From Owenia fusiformis (taxonomy: Eukaryota; Annelida; Polychaeta; Sabellida; Oweniidae), in the NCBI GenBank assembly GCA_903813345.2, contig CAIIXF020000008.1, positions 22,430,822 to 22,490,821 on the forward strand: DNA of 60,000 nt. The letters run 5' to 3'. The position numbers and the translations under genes were made by a program. Positions 1 through 11,660 of the stretch are shown here, one piece after another (positions within the stretch are counted from its first letter, which is position 1; each line of letters starts with the position of its first letter). The notes under the pieces were generated by a model. The model saw only the letters and a list, made by a program, of their open reading frames with translations, did no database searches and was not told the origin of the DNA.

Positions 1-2223
1 GAAGAAAAGCTCATCTTGGGTTACACAAGATACCACCTTGCGTCTTTAATGTGTGTGTTGCATGTAGTAAGACACGACGATTAGTAATATCGGGGTATAA
101 CTAAACAATACAGACCTGGTGCACCAGTTTTTGGACTCTCTGGAAATTTTCTATTTCTCAAATCCGCCATATTTGCTTTCAAATGACGTATTCCCGTCAT
201 GCACGAGAAAGTGACGTAATTAATCGCTCTATTTTTGACCTATAAATTACTCCGCTAAAATATGTTATATGGATATTGTGGGATGAAGAAGAATAAATGA
301 ACAAAACATATAATTTTAAATACTTTCATGACAGTTTACATATTTTAATTTTCATGAAATCACTGTAATTTGTGCTATTATAAGAAAACATAATTTAGAA
401 CTATTTGTAGCAAGGTGCGCGGCGGAAGGACTTTACGCTTAATTGGATGTAAAATTGCTTGCGAGTAAATACGTATAGCAACTTTCCTATATTGGCGATG
501 AGAAGAGGTGAAAATTGTCCAAATTCAATCGTTGCATAGAGCACCTAAATCATCTCAGTTGACACCAAAGGTAAGGGAATGCACAATTTCAATATCTATA
601 GCATCACCAGGCATAATTTTTGGCAGCAGTGCATCGTGCATTGACATGATTTGGAGCTATTAAAAACATATCGTTTAGAAAAATGGTGGAAATTTCACCA
701 GTCAGTATGTCAGTGCACTCGTATAACAAGTCAAGGTTATGGGTTGGCCTCAATCCACAGGCCACAAAAATCAGCTGTGTTCGGGCGTTCTAAGATAACA
801 AAACGTATGCTATGTTTATGTGCCTAATACGTTTAGATAGTTAATTATCATCAAATACATGCATTATGAGTCATGACTCATTTTCAGGGTTGGCAAGTGA
901 TGTCCAAATGGACCATCATCAGCTGAGAGTTTGCCTAAAAGTTGAAGTGGTTTTACTCAACTTCATTGGAGACATATGTATGTTTCACTCATATTGGCGA
1001 CAAGAACTGATTAAGATTGATGAAATAGAAGGTTTTGTTGTGATTTGATTGTTTATATTTTGTTGTCAAAACTATAGTTGGTCAAGATTCAGGATGTTGA
1101 TTTCCCTCAACAAATGTACTGGATGACCTAACCCACTCTACTCTTACATCCTTCTATTACATTGTTATTTCATTAACATATATAAGTCTTCAACTTTTGC
1201 CAAATATACACTAGTTTTATTTGATCAATTGAAATAATACCTGTTGATGAAAGAACTGCACTTCCACCAACTCTTACTAGATAAAGGATGTGCAGAACAG
1301 CATACAAATACTAACCACATGCATGTTGAGTCGCTGCTCTGAGATCATATACTGTACAATGATATTGTTCTCAACGACCCTGAACAAGACAGTAATTTAT
1401 CTTAGTCAGAACATACTTAAAGTAAGTACTGATACATAAATGAAAAATATTACATTACGTCAAGAGGTTAACATAGCAGAAATATGGCAAACTCAAAAGA
1501 CTAAGGACAAACACCACAGTTAGATATATATATGTTATAGCTGATCAAGATATAGAAATAAAGGTATTGTATGTATGTCATAGTTTTGAAAATGTATTAT
1601 AATTGAATTTCAACTTTTAAAAGTACAAGACTTTCATCAAATATGGAATCATTGGTTATGTGAGATGTAGAAATGTCCAAATTCATTACAATTGCAGAAG
1701 GGGTGTCTTACTTGAAAATAGTTGCTTTCTGCTCATTCTCCGTTGAGCATGACTTGAGGTGTCAAAATATTAATTTTTCAACCTCAACCAAAATACTAGC
1801 TCTACTTAGTTTATGAATGGCTATGGTCTGTGGATGAAAAATGCATGTGTTTCACCAGCCTTGTAGCAAAATTGGAGAAGTTACATGCATTGTTTAAACA
1901 GCATACTTAACACATATTTAATTTACAAACCTAATTTATGGGACACCTCTAAATGCTAAAATGACAAATATTGTATATCACATACTTATTTTTTTGGTTG
2001 CATATCGATCTCATGGTCCTAACAAGTAAATTGATTTAAAATTCGAAGCTAATTTTTGTATTGTCAAAAAGTGTGTGTCCCGTAAATTAATTTAGGACTG
2101 CAATGAATTATAACAAAAGAAATATGAAACCATGATCGGGAATATAGCTGGTTTTAAGAAGAGACCCAACGTGCCTAAATATCTGTTGTATTAGATTTGT
2201 CATTATATGTTTGCTCATTCTTT
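1..2223. other. Intergenic or intronic AT-rich DNA, no gene seen
   Basis: No open frame here looks like an exon; the only ORF (866-1048) has no family features or good splice sites. At 183-222 there is a small cluster of CRE-like half sites (ATGACGT, CGTCAT, GTGACGTAAT), followed near 239 by a TATA-like CCTATAAATTA. These could be a promoter or simply the end of a decayed transposon. The rest is unremarkable. Confidence 0.5.
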
Positions 2224-2927
2224 TTAACCTTTAGCGTGCTGCCGGCGGACTCGTCCGCCGAGACTAAAATGTCTCTCACAACTGCCGGCGGACCCGTACG
2301 CCCGATTTCAAACTTTTAAAAACTTTACTTTTTCGCGCCATTCGTATTGTCCAATTAGATTGCCCGATTTATTCAGTGCCTAACATGACTTCCTGTTGAC
2401 CTAGAAATGCGATATTTCGAAAAATAATTCTCAATTCAACAATTTAAACAGTGTTTAAGTCGTTTTTAGTGAACGAATCGTACAAAATGGTGGACAAATA
2501 CGATCACAACGAAAATGTGGAGGAAATGGATTACGATTTCGAGCTCTTTAGGCTCTTGGAAGCCGATAACGGTCATCGAAAATAGAAGCTAGAATATTTT
2601 CTGAATTGAAAAATTGAACATTTGATCGCTGCAAATTCAGATTTGGATTCTGACCAGACGAAGAGGCGGAGCGGCGGATTCCGGAGGAGTATTCATGGTA
2701 TATTTATGCCCAGTCGTGTTAATGTACGAAAAAATTCATGAGAACATTTTTTTCATGAGCCAGGCCACTGTGTCTTCCCTTTGTGAAAATTTTATCCAGA
2801 TTCATTCAGTAGAGGTTATTGAGATATTAATTATTTAGTCCAGGCATATCATTTTTTGCACTCTTTGAAAAATAAGCCAGTTGCGTGGGATATATTTGCT
2901 GAAATAAGGCAGCATGGTAAAGGTTAA
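2224..2927 (+). mobile_element. piggyBac-type non-autonomous transposon, copy 1
   Basis: The element is bounded by TTAA at 2224-2227 and 2924-2927. Imperfect terminal inverted repeats start CCTTTAGCGTGCTGCC on the left and read CCTTTACCATGCTGCC on the reverse complement of the right end. TTAA target sites plus ends starting CC are the signature of piggyBac. A GC-rich subterminal segment (2238-2300) contains repeated GCCGGCGGAC motifs. An almost identical copy lies inverted at 23983-24685. At about 700 bp it is far too short for a full transposase of the family, so it is non-autonomous. Confidence 0.8.
2487..2585 (+). pseudogene. Fossil N-terminus of a transposase inside the piggyBac-type element
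   Basis: A 32-codon frame starts at an ATG at 2487 and ends at TAG at 2583-2585. It is strongly acidic (NENVEEMDYDFELF), as the N-termini of piggyBac transposases often are. After the stop, a different open stretch (about 2640-2700) reads an Asp/Ser- then Arg-rich peptide that ends in FRRSIHG, suggesting a decayed continuation. No DDD catalytic core is present. The same stop exists in the second copy, so it predates the spread of this subfamily. Assignment to a transposase rests on the element ends more than on the peptide. Confidence 0.4.
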
Positions 2928-3214
2928 ATGACAGTCCTGTAAATTAGGGGCAGAATTTCCATTCTAGAATCCAGAAGTTGGACTAGAATTTCTGATTACA
3001 CAGACCTTATATCTGACATAAAAAGGCTTGTTTGTTGGATCAGGTATCAATATGTGATTAGTTTGCGATCAATAACTTGTTGATAAGAAGCTTACATACG
3101 AGATCAGGTAGAAGTGGCATAGTCTAACTCGTAAATTAGGTACAACTGAGTGACAGAATTCAAAGTTAAATTTCTGAAAGACTAAAACATGGATCGTGAG
3201 GTAAGATATTTTTG
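2928..3214. other. Spacer, nothing recognised
   Basis: AT-rich sequence between the piggyBac-type element and the next repeat; no gene or structured feature seen. Confidence 0.5.
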
Positions 3215-4145
3215 GCTCACACAGTGAGCCTATGGGGTTGACCAGGCGTCCGTCCGTTCGTCAACATTGGCCGCACAAATTAAAACTGCTATTCGGATTG
3301 AGTCATATCCTCATTCATTTTATGCATATCCATAATGCCTATTTGACCTATCATCGCCATTTCCCAAGTTCGCCTGGTTTCCGAGAAATTGCGGATTTTG
3401 ACATCAAAAAGTCAAATTTCTGTAAATACTAGACACTTTGTTGAAGTAGAACTTTCAAATAACTTTTAGTAGTTGGTGTATATGCAACTTATGTCTTCTG
3501 AAGATTTCAAAGCTCTTGGAATTACGGTTTTTGGTGTTTACTCTATTAAATTTGAAAAAAAGTAGGACTTGGGTGTCATTTTCAGGAAACTTTCTCATGT
3601 ATAAAGTCAATGGCAGGTTTTGTGATTGATAAGATTCTTAAAGTTTGCCTTATACTTGATCATTTCCTGCAATAAATTACATCATTAATAGATTTAAGCA
3701 TTCCCTACATATTTCTCAACATATGTCGGCATCAAATTTTTACCGTTTTTGAGATATTTGACGTAAAAAAAACAGTAAAAATAAGTTATTTTTCAACTTG
3801 CTTCAATTTGACCAAATTTTTTTCGAAAATCATCTACAAGTTGCCAGGAGTTCAAAACTGACATTAGTTTTAGAATTTGACCTTTACTTGACCTTCAGTG
3901 ACCTTCGAAAGGTCAAAAAAGTTGATTTTTCAAATTGATTTTTGGATGTAAATTTTGGTCAGCTTAATCACAAAAGACCTTACTGAACTCTGAATAAGTA
4001 AAATTTTCAAGGTCAAAGGTCATCAAACTAGGTCACGCAACTATGCTATCTAAGTTTCTCAAAGTTCAAGACTACAAATCCAAATCAATATTTTTGTTTG
4101 AAAGTCAGGATATAAATTCCTCTGAAGGTTCCATACTGTGTGAGC
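3215..4145 (+). mobile_element. TIR element rich in TGACCTT/AGGTCA motifs
   Basis: Short terminal inverted repeats (GCTCACACAGT at 3215-3225; ACTGTGTGAGC at 4135-4145) bound a non-coding element. It begins with a CGTCCGTCCGTTCGTC stretch. Its second half (3790-4030) is built of repeats with many GACCTT and AGGTCA units and phrases such as 'catctacaagtt..cagaagttcaaa'. The same phrases form the array at 58430-59010, so the two belong to one repeat family. No coding capacity is seen; the 66-codon ORF at its start is repeat DNA. The class is uncertain (MITE-like). Confidence 0.5.
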
Positions 4146-4862
4146 ACAGGACTGTGGGTCCTTCATTTATGAAGTAGATATACTCCTCTGAAACACAAAG
4201 GCTACTAGTACTGGTAGTACAGGCTGTTTTGAAGTTGATTTTTCAAATTGATTTTTGGATGTAAATTTTAGTCAGCTTAATCACAAAAGACCTTACTGAG
4301 CTCTGAATAAGTAAAATTTTCAAGGTCAAAGGTCATCAAACTAGGTCACGCAACTATGCTATCTAAGTTTCTCAAAGTTCGAGACTACAAATCCAAATCA
4401 ATATTTTTGTTTGAAAGTCAGGATATAAATTCCTCTGAAGGTTCCATACTGTGTGAGCACAGGACCGTGGGTCCTTCATTTATGAAGTAGATATACTCCT
4501 CTGAAACACAAAGGCTACTAGTACTGGTAGTACAGGCTGTTTTGAAGTTGATTTTTCAAATTGATTTTTGGATGTAAATTTTAGTCAGCTTAATCACAAA
4601 AGACCTTACTGAGCTCTGAATAAGTAAAATTTTCAAGGTCAAAGGTCATCAAACTAGGTCACGCAACTATGCTATCTAAGTTTCTCAAAGTTCGAGACTA
4701 CAAATCCAAATCAATATTTTTGTTTGAAAGTCAGGATATAAATTCCTCTGAAGGTTCCATACTGTGTGAGCACAGGACCGTGGGTCCTTCATTTATGAAG
4801 TAGATATACTCCTCTGAAACACAAAGGCTACTAGTACTGGTAGTACAGGCTGTTTTGAAGTT
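3921..4862 (+). repeat. Three tandem copies of a 313-bp unit
   Basis: The phrase GTTGATTTTTCAAATTG recurs at 3921, 4234 and 4547, an exact 313-bp period, and the array ends near 4860. Units 2 and 3 are almost identical; unit 1 differs slightly more. Each unit contains the 3' end of the TIR element at 3215-4145 plus about 90 bp of flank, including ACTAGTACTGGTAGTAC. The flank therefore became duplicated together with the element end. Confidence 0.9.
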
Positions 4863-5265
4863 TCATGATGATATCATTTGATGATCCCAAAAATATCTGG
4901 CAAGGTCTTCCATGAAAAGTCAAGACTTATGATATAAATCTGATATAAATGCTATAAAGACATAAAATTCTGTGACTATAATCTTGATCTGTCAAATGTG
5001 ATTTTAAGACTTGATCAATTGACCATTTTCTATATAAATGGAAACATAGGTGGCAGCAAAGGTAGTTGGCAGGGCCAGAATACATGGAAACACAATAGCA
5101 AGAGTCACTTAATTTCTTGATTTGATTAATAATTCCATTTGGATCACCACTGTAAAACATCATTGGAATGTAACTTTATAGACTTATTGACATGCTGTGA
5201 TTGTAACATTAAAACTGTGATCCTTATAAGAGTAAATGATCTTTTGAAGGTTTTTCAACATTTGC

Positions 5266-5864
5266 TGGAATTACACCAGAAAAATGCTAAAAGCGCTTTA
5301 TTGGAAAGTGCTTTAAAAAATCGCCATCCTGATTACACCAACAATTCTAAAGCACCTTGGGAATTTTATTTTTGAATTATACCTGTCATTTCTAAGATGC
5401 CTTTCGTGCACTTTTAACGATGTAGATATTGAGAAAATCTAGCAGATGTATACATCTACAATTCATGTATCCTTTTAGCATCTAAGAGAAAACATAACCA
5501 AGACTTTTGCCAGTGATGTGAACTTTTCAATTTTTGCTATATGATTTGATGACCTAATTGCATTTTTTGGTTCCCATCCATCATTTCCTGTATTTTTGCG
5601 GTGGCCCAAATATGTAGCATTCGAATACGTCTTATTGCGTTACGGGCAAATGGTAAAAATCCGGGTAAGACATGTTACAAAAACCGATCGGTATTACACA
5701 ACACTCCAAAAGCGCCTAATGATTTAAAGCGTTTTCTAGTGACTACGGTCTAGGAGTTTTGGAAAAGCGCTTTTGTAAAACCGCAATTGTGATTACACCT
5801 TTTTTACCTTTTTTCAAACCGGGTTAAAACTTGGCGCCTTTCCAAATCCCATGGTGTAATTCCA
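5266..5864. mobile_element. Probable MITE with GGAATTACACC ends
   Basis: TGGAATTACACC at 5266-5277 is matched in inverse by GGTGTAATTCCA at 5853-5864. Internal GATTACACC motifs recur at about 5332 and 5793. The interior has several AAAGCGCTTT-like palindromes. No target-site duplication could be confirmed and there is no coding capacity. The ORF-like stretches here overlap the element and are not genes. Confidence 0.45.
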
Positions 5865-5866
5865 AC

Positions 5867-6388
5867 AATTGTGTCAATGAGGATTTAGCCTGACTTTTTT
5901 CAGAAATCATGAAAATCTTTTATAAAGGTAAAAAAACTGCAAGTCAAAGTTGTTTTGATAGAAAATTACAAACGGAATTCAAATATGTCATTAAATAGAA
6001 GAAAATGTAGGTCTTTAATGGTTGAAAATGCAGATCTCCTAACATCTAATTAAAACGAGATTTCAAAGCTATATGGAAAAACCTCTATTGCATTACCTAT
6101 CAAATGTTTAAACCCTAACTATTGAAAAATTGTGTCAATGAGGATTTAGCCTGACTTTTTTCAGAAATCATGAAAATCTTTTATAAAGGTAAAAAAACTG
6201 CAAGTCAAAGTTGTTTTGATAGAAAATTACAAACGGAATTCAAATATGTCATTAAATAGAAGAAAATGTAGGTCTTTAATGGTTGAAAATGCAGATCTCC
6301 TAACATCTAATTAAAACGAGATTTCAAAGCTATATGGAAAAACCTCTATTGCATTACCTATCAAATGTTTAAACCCTAACTATTGAAA
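5867..6388 (+). repeat. Two tandem copies of a 261-bp unit
   Basis: The unit starting AATTGTGTCAATGAGGATTT (GTGTCAATG at 5871) recurs 261 bp later (6132). It is essentially identical through to ACCCTAACTATTGAAAA, indicating a very recent duplication or an assembly artefact. No coding content. Confidence 0.9.
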
Positions 6389-6520
6389 ATGGTTAATGTT
6401 TCTGGAAGTAAGTAGTACATGTATATATACTTTTGGCAGTATGTTAAAAGTACATAGCCATGTATTTGCATGCATTTGTAGATTAGAATCTTAAAAACAT
6501 ATGTTATATTTACATGTTGT

Positions 6521-9195
6521 TATATCGTCGCATGAGAATAACTTTGTACTATCTCACATTTTTACGGAACTGAGAAATCAAGGTTTGAAAGTTTAGAGGT
6601 CTGTATCTTACTTAGTGTTGCTATGTGAAACTTGATTTTTTGTATGTCACCTGGTCTCACCCTATGGATATCTTATATGAAATATCATACCTTGAAACAA
6701 TTTACAAGATCCTTTTTTAAAACTATGGAAATGGAGTTGATACAATTTCCCACCGGAATAACAGCTTACTTCTAATTTCAAATTGTCATATCTGATATCA
6801 ACTGTTTCAACTAATCAACTCTCTAAGAATTGGTCATGTGACTTGCAAAACTTGGAGTTATAACAATCTTATATTAAAACAAAGTATGCCAATATGCATG
6901 TTATTGTATCTAGAATGAAAAATAATGTTTTGCTTTGTAAAAAAATCTTCAAAAACCAAAGAATATTATTTAATAAAATAAAGAAAATTCAATTTATAAA
7001 ACTTTAAAATCAATTTCTCAAATAAGTACAATTATTACTTAATTTTGGAATCTCAGGACACGACGGGCCTTCAAAAAGAATTTATTGCCTTTGAAACTAA
7101 GGCAGAAGTACAATGCATTGAAACCAATGATGCCAATACGGTCCCCCACATATTTCCCTCGGTATAAACCCTGTAGCCTAAACCTCCCAGCACATTACAA
7201 TGTAGCCCCTAAGGGCCAGTCCGCTGGTCATTATCAGGTTATTTTTGATACAGACCAGTTAATTTTTTCACTGGGTATAGGAGAATAACATTGCAACTGG
7301 TCCGTAATTCCATTTTGACCAGCAGGTTTCAGATCCTTAGGGCCTAAGACATATCCAATTTTTATTACATGCACATGGAAGAAATTTGAAAATAGAAAAA
7401 TAATTTCTAATTCATTTTAGATTAATGAAAGTGATGAAACCTTGATTTAGGTAATCACATTTTGTTCATTGGGATGCAGCTATCATTATCCATTCATTTT
7501 CTGTTGTTTGCTACTCTGTGGAGTACAATTGGGAATTGAAGCAATTGTAGAAGTGGAGACTAAGAGTGGCTCTTTGTAAAGAAATTGAACCAATTTGTTA
7601 CTTTTCCAAAATAAAATGTAGATGATCTAAAAACAATGATCCAAAAGTGCAAAAGAAAGGACAAATCTGACAAACATACTAGTAATAAAATAACTAAAAA
7701 GATCCCAGATGTTCAGTGAAAAGCGCAAAGTAAATCATAGATGAAGAGAAAATAAAATAAGTGTTTTAAGGGACTATACTAACATAAAGATAACTCCTTA
7801 TTGATAGAGTGTATGGTCAGTAAAAGTTAAAGCTAGTTTAAATAGATTTAGCTTTTTTCCACAAACTATAAAACATCATTTTGAAAGAGATTTCAATAGT
7901 ATACAGACAGTGATTGCCTTTGAGCAATGTAGTGCAAAATATGACAGTTACTATTTGTTTTGATTACTATATCTAGTATATAACCTATTATTATGTACTC
8001 TATTTGAAGAAACAAATAAGTAGTCTTTCATTTTCAACATTTAATGATGACAGCTTCGTATATGCATTTCTATTGCATTTGGCCATTCAAACTAGGGGTA
8101 CCACGAGCGCTCGAGTGCTCGAGCGCTCGAGCAATTCACCTCCGATACGAGCTGTATCGATACATAAAATGAATATCGGTCGTATCGTTTTTTGACCGGA
8201 AGTCCCTTCTTGAAGGGAAAAATTTGGCGCTTAGCGATGACAGACAGTCATAGTATTACATATCTTGCTTGCCACCTTCGTTTGCCCCTCTAGTTCCCGA
8301 ATACCACACGTCGTTAAGATGTTTTAATCGATGTTAGCATATTTTACACCTTTCTTTGTCGTGATGTGAAATAAACGTAATCCGGCTTTACAAGTTTGAA
8401 AAATTAAATAAAGTTCAGTTTTACTTCAATTTACGATGTATCATTGTATCGTATCGTTCGTATCGTATCGTGAGGTAAGTATCGTAGATACGTATCGATA
8501 TTCAATTTCTCGTATCGTGGTACCCCTAATTCAAACCCCTATAAGACCTGGTAGCAGGGAAGATAAAGGGTACTTTTGACTGCTCACATGATCTAATTAA
8601 CTGGTCATTTGTACTTTTCATCTTCCCTGGTAGCAAGGATTTAGGTTTTCGAGGAAATTAGTAATTCTATTTCATATCATGTGGCCATGAATAATCCAAT
8701 GAGCATCCATAATACAAAGAGTAATTGAGGGCATATAATTTGAATATGCATGGGATTACACATACTGTATCATTTTATTTTTTTGATCTACTTGTAATAG
8801 TTCTAAAACTAAAACATGAAAGGCCAGGCATGCAAACTGGCATGGTATTGTGTTACAAAACATTATTTCATTCTAGATACAATAACATGCATATTGGCAT
8901 ACTTCGTTTTAATATAAGATTGTTATAACTCCAAGTTTTGCAAGTCACATGACCAATTCTTAGAGAGTTGATTGGTTGAAACAGTTGATATCAGATATGA
9001 CAATTTGAAATTAGAAATAAGCTGTTTGTCTGGAGATGGTACAATTTCACACTGAATTCTAGCTTAACGAGAGGGAATTGAGATGGGGCATGTATCTGAG
9101 ATGAAAGCCTGTGTTTCAAATAGTAAAATTCCATGTCTATCTCAATTTTTTTGAAAATGGCAGTTAGTACAAAGTTATTCTCACGCGACGATATA
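6521..9195. mobile_element. Large long-inverted-repeat element, interrupted by a hAT MITE
   Basis: TATATCGTCGCATGAGAATA at 6521 pairs with the inverse of 9176-9195. The arms pair again strongly at about 6770-6940 and 8848-9010, for example CTCTAAGAATTGGTCATGTG at 6821 against its reverse complement near 8955. The inverted arms are roughly 400 bp each, with a diverged section in the middle. The 1.9-kb interior contains a younger hAT MITE (8093-8528), so this element is older. No transposase is recognisable. An open stretch at 7057-7160 was considered as an exon and not accepted. Confidence 0.6.
8085..8536. mobile_element. hAT-superfamily MITE with exact 8-bp TSD
   Basis: The element 8093-8528 starts TAGGGGTACCACGA and ends TCGTGGTACCCCTA. 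It is flanked by a perfect 8-bp duplication, ATTCAAAC, at 8085-8092 and 8529-8536. Eight-base TSDs with short TIRs are diagnostic of hAT elements. Its 436-bp interior carries nested palindromes of GAGCGCTCGAG near the left end and runs of GTATCG near the right end. It has no coding capacity. It sits inside the larger inverted-repeat element. Confidence 0.88.
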
Positions 9196-10022
9196 TAAGA
9201 ATAAAACTAAACCTTTACCTGGCCATACTGCACATGGACCTTTAACATGGGAAAGTTGAAAAGTCCCTAAAGCAACAGGTGATTTTGTGAGATCAACCAG
9301 TGAGAATTGCCCGTTGCCTGCTGCTTTTGAAACCCCTGGTCTGATTGTCTTGCCTTTTTTGGGTGGCTGGGGTCACCTCCCTTAATATTATGATAAATTA
9401 TTTGGCAGCCATTTTGAATTTCACAATATAAAAGTGTGATATTTATCACCATTTGTCTTGTTAGGCAAACTAGTCAGCCATTAGAATATATCTTCTGAGG
9501 CAATCAGTGTATATGCTTAGGATAATGAGAAAATCTTAAAACCAGACAGAACACTTTTATTAGCCTGGTTGTGATTTTGTGATTGCAATATGATTTTTGT
9601 TAGATGATCGACATGTCTGAAGTTAATCTAGTGAAGATTGGTTTCTGTTATAGTAAGGTCAGAATAATAGATGCGAAGGTTCACATTTATTTTATAGAGA
9701 TTAAGAATTGTAAAACCTCATGGCAATGCTATTAATATATTTTTAGAATAGCAGATTTGACAAGGAATGAAATGAGATTTAAAGTTATTTGAAATTATCT
9801 CAAATTCTATACCTTTAGATTATGTTTTAGAAAATATTATTTTAAGTACATGTACTATTAAGTAATACAGAATAAGTATTTTAATTACCTATGCTGTATG
9901 ACCGTTGCCTTATAATAGATATATGCAACATGTCATCAACCTGATCAATGATATTCATATTTGCATCATATTTGATTGGAATGTAAGGTTTTATATTAGG
10001 TTTTATAGCTAATACTGGGTGT
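9196..10022. other. Spacer, nothing recognised
   Basis: AT-rich DNA without an ORF that looks like an exon and without clear repeats within the window. Confidence 0.5.
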
Positions 10023-10595
10023 TACCTACTATCACACCGAACTAGTTCTCACTACGTTCTCGAAAACGGGCTTAAACTGTGTACGAACGGATTTGATGTA
10101 CTAAGAACCAACTAAGAACCGTTTGGGATCTGTTTACAAACTTCATGAAACTACTAGAACAAGTAGGTCCTCCACAACTTAGAGCATGTTCAAAATTTTC
10201 TGGTGATAGTCAAAACGTTGCCGAATCGGTTTTAAACTGTATGTGAGCTGAATGAACGTAGCTACAACGTAGCTACGGACTTCATGGACTTTCCCGGATG
10301 GGGAATGTGATTTAGAATTTTGAATCGATTCAAAATTCGATGGCGACCATGCCGTTCTGTTATCAGGTCATGATGACCTTCTAGACTAAGGGACGGTTTA
10401 CACTACGTTGCACTCCGACTTGGTGCGACCTGAACGAACTGCGAATGAGATGGACGTATTGAAGACTGTTTATGAACGAAGTAGCTAATTATTTTAGACA
10501 TATATCCCGACCGCAGCCAGATTGAGCCCGTTTTACGACATTTTCGTAGGACTGGCAAGAATGGGTAAGAACTAGTTTGGTGTGATAGGGGGGTA
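10023..10595. mobile_element. MITE with TACC..CTATCACACC ends
   Basis: CTATCACACCGAACTAGTTC near 10030 is matched in inverse by GAACTAGTTTGGTGTGATAG near 10569-10588; the outermost bases are TACC and GGTA. The TIR is about 25 bp with few mismatches. The interior contains self-complementary pieces such as GTACGAACGG and CTACGTT motifs. No transposase frame is present; the 80- and 94-codon reverse ORFs across it are repeat sequence. Confidence 0.65.
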
Positions 10596-10652
10596 AAGAT
10601 AACCATAGAAACAGGTAACAGCTTGTAGACACTGACAGTGGCCAATTTCTGA

Positions 10653-10950
10653 AGTTGGAGAGGGATATAGAGAAGCCGTCCGTCAGTCTAGGCAATAACT
10701 CAAATACCAGTTGACGGATCGGATGTTCAGGGTGTGGGACCTCTGCTCGAGAAGGAATTTTCAATATGGCCACTTAACTCAAAGTGACCCCGATTTTATG
10801 CTTATGGATAAGGAAGCTTTGCTCAAGAAAGGATTTTTCTTGATGGCCACTGAATTTTGAAATGGCTGCCATTTTAAAATGTTGATGCCTAGAAGCAAAG
10901 GGGCTCTCAAGTAGAAATTTTCAACATGGCCACAAATTCATATGCTGTAT
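10653..10950 (+). repeat. Truncated copy of the TCCCACCGAAC minisatellite element
   Basis: GGGATATAGAGAAGCCGTCC and the following phrases (CAATAACTCAAATACCAG; GACCTCTGCTCGAGAAGG; TTTTCAATATGGCCAC) match the start of the elements at 17829 and 33543. Neither end of the full element is present, so this is a 5'-truncated, decayed copy with about two internal units. Confidence 0.7.
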
Positions 10951-11660
10951 CTTCTTAATCGTTTTGAAATAAAATGCAATATCATATCTACAATCTGGTC
11001 GAATATAACTTTACTCATATAGGGATGTTAAGATGTAAAAAGCCATGTCACTGTTAAGAGTTGTTGTATGAAATAATTTTGTTACAAAAAATCGCCAAAA
11101 AATAAAATCAGTTTTTTTTTAATCTGCAGTACTATTTATTTTTTCCGTGACTTGCACCAATAGTGAATAGCCAGAAGTGGTGAAACAAGACTTTTCTTTT
11201 CATTGGCCTAACAATAATATTTAACCTTCATCGTTCTGAATACAATCCAAGTACTTGCTAAGTAGCACCAGCAACCTTTGGTTAAAAGAACGATCAAATC
11301 CAATAGATCCAGGGTGGCTCCCAATTGCATTCATATCATATTATACAACACAATCATTTATATAAAACAGCAATTGTGAGTTTTATTCAAAACATACATC
11401 AATAGTGTAACAAAACATAGGAAGTAAAATACTAGTAACAAAAAAAAGAGATGGTCGTCAGTCTAGCCAGCCACGAGCCTGTGTTACCCCCCCCCCCTCC
11501 TACTACTCTTGCCCGTAACCAGCTTTTACCAAGAGGAAGATCTTTGGCCCAGGGGGAGGCTTTTTCATAGTTTTTGGTGAAAATTCATGTGCAAATGATC
11601 AGAACGGTGAAAAACTGCATTGTATTGAAAGATTTTCTAATCCCTTGGCTATGGGCATGC

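Noticed and set aside
7057-7160. Open stretch after ATCTCAG with a GTATAA donor, reading DTTGLQKEFIAF and onward
   Set aside because: Weak polypyrimidine tract, no partner exons in phase, and it lies inside a foldback element; likely chance or old transposon sequence.
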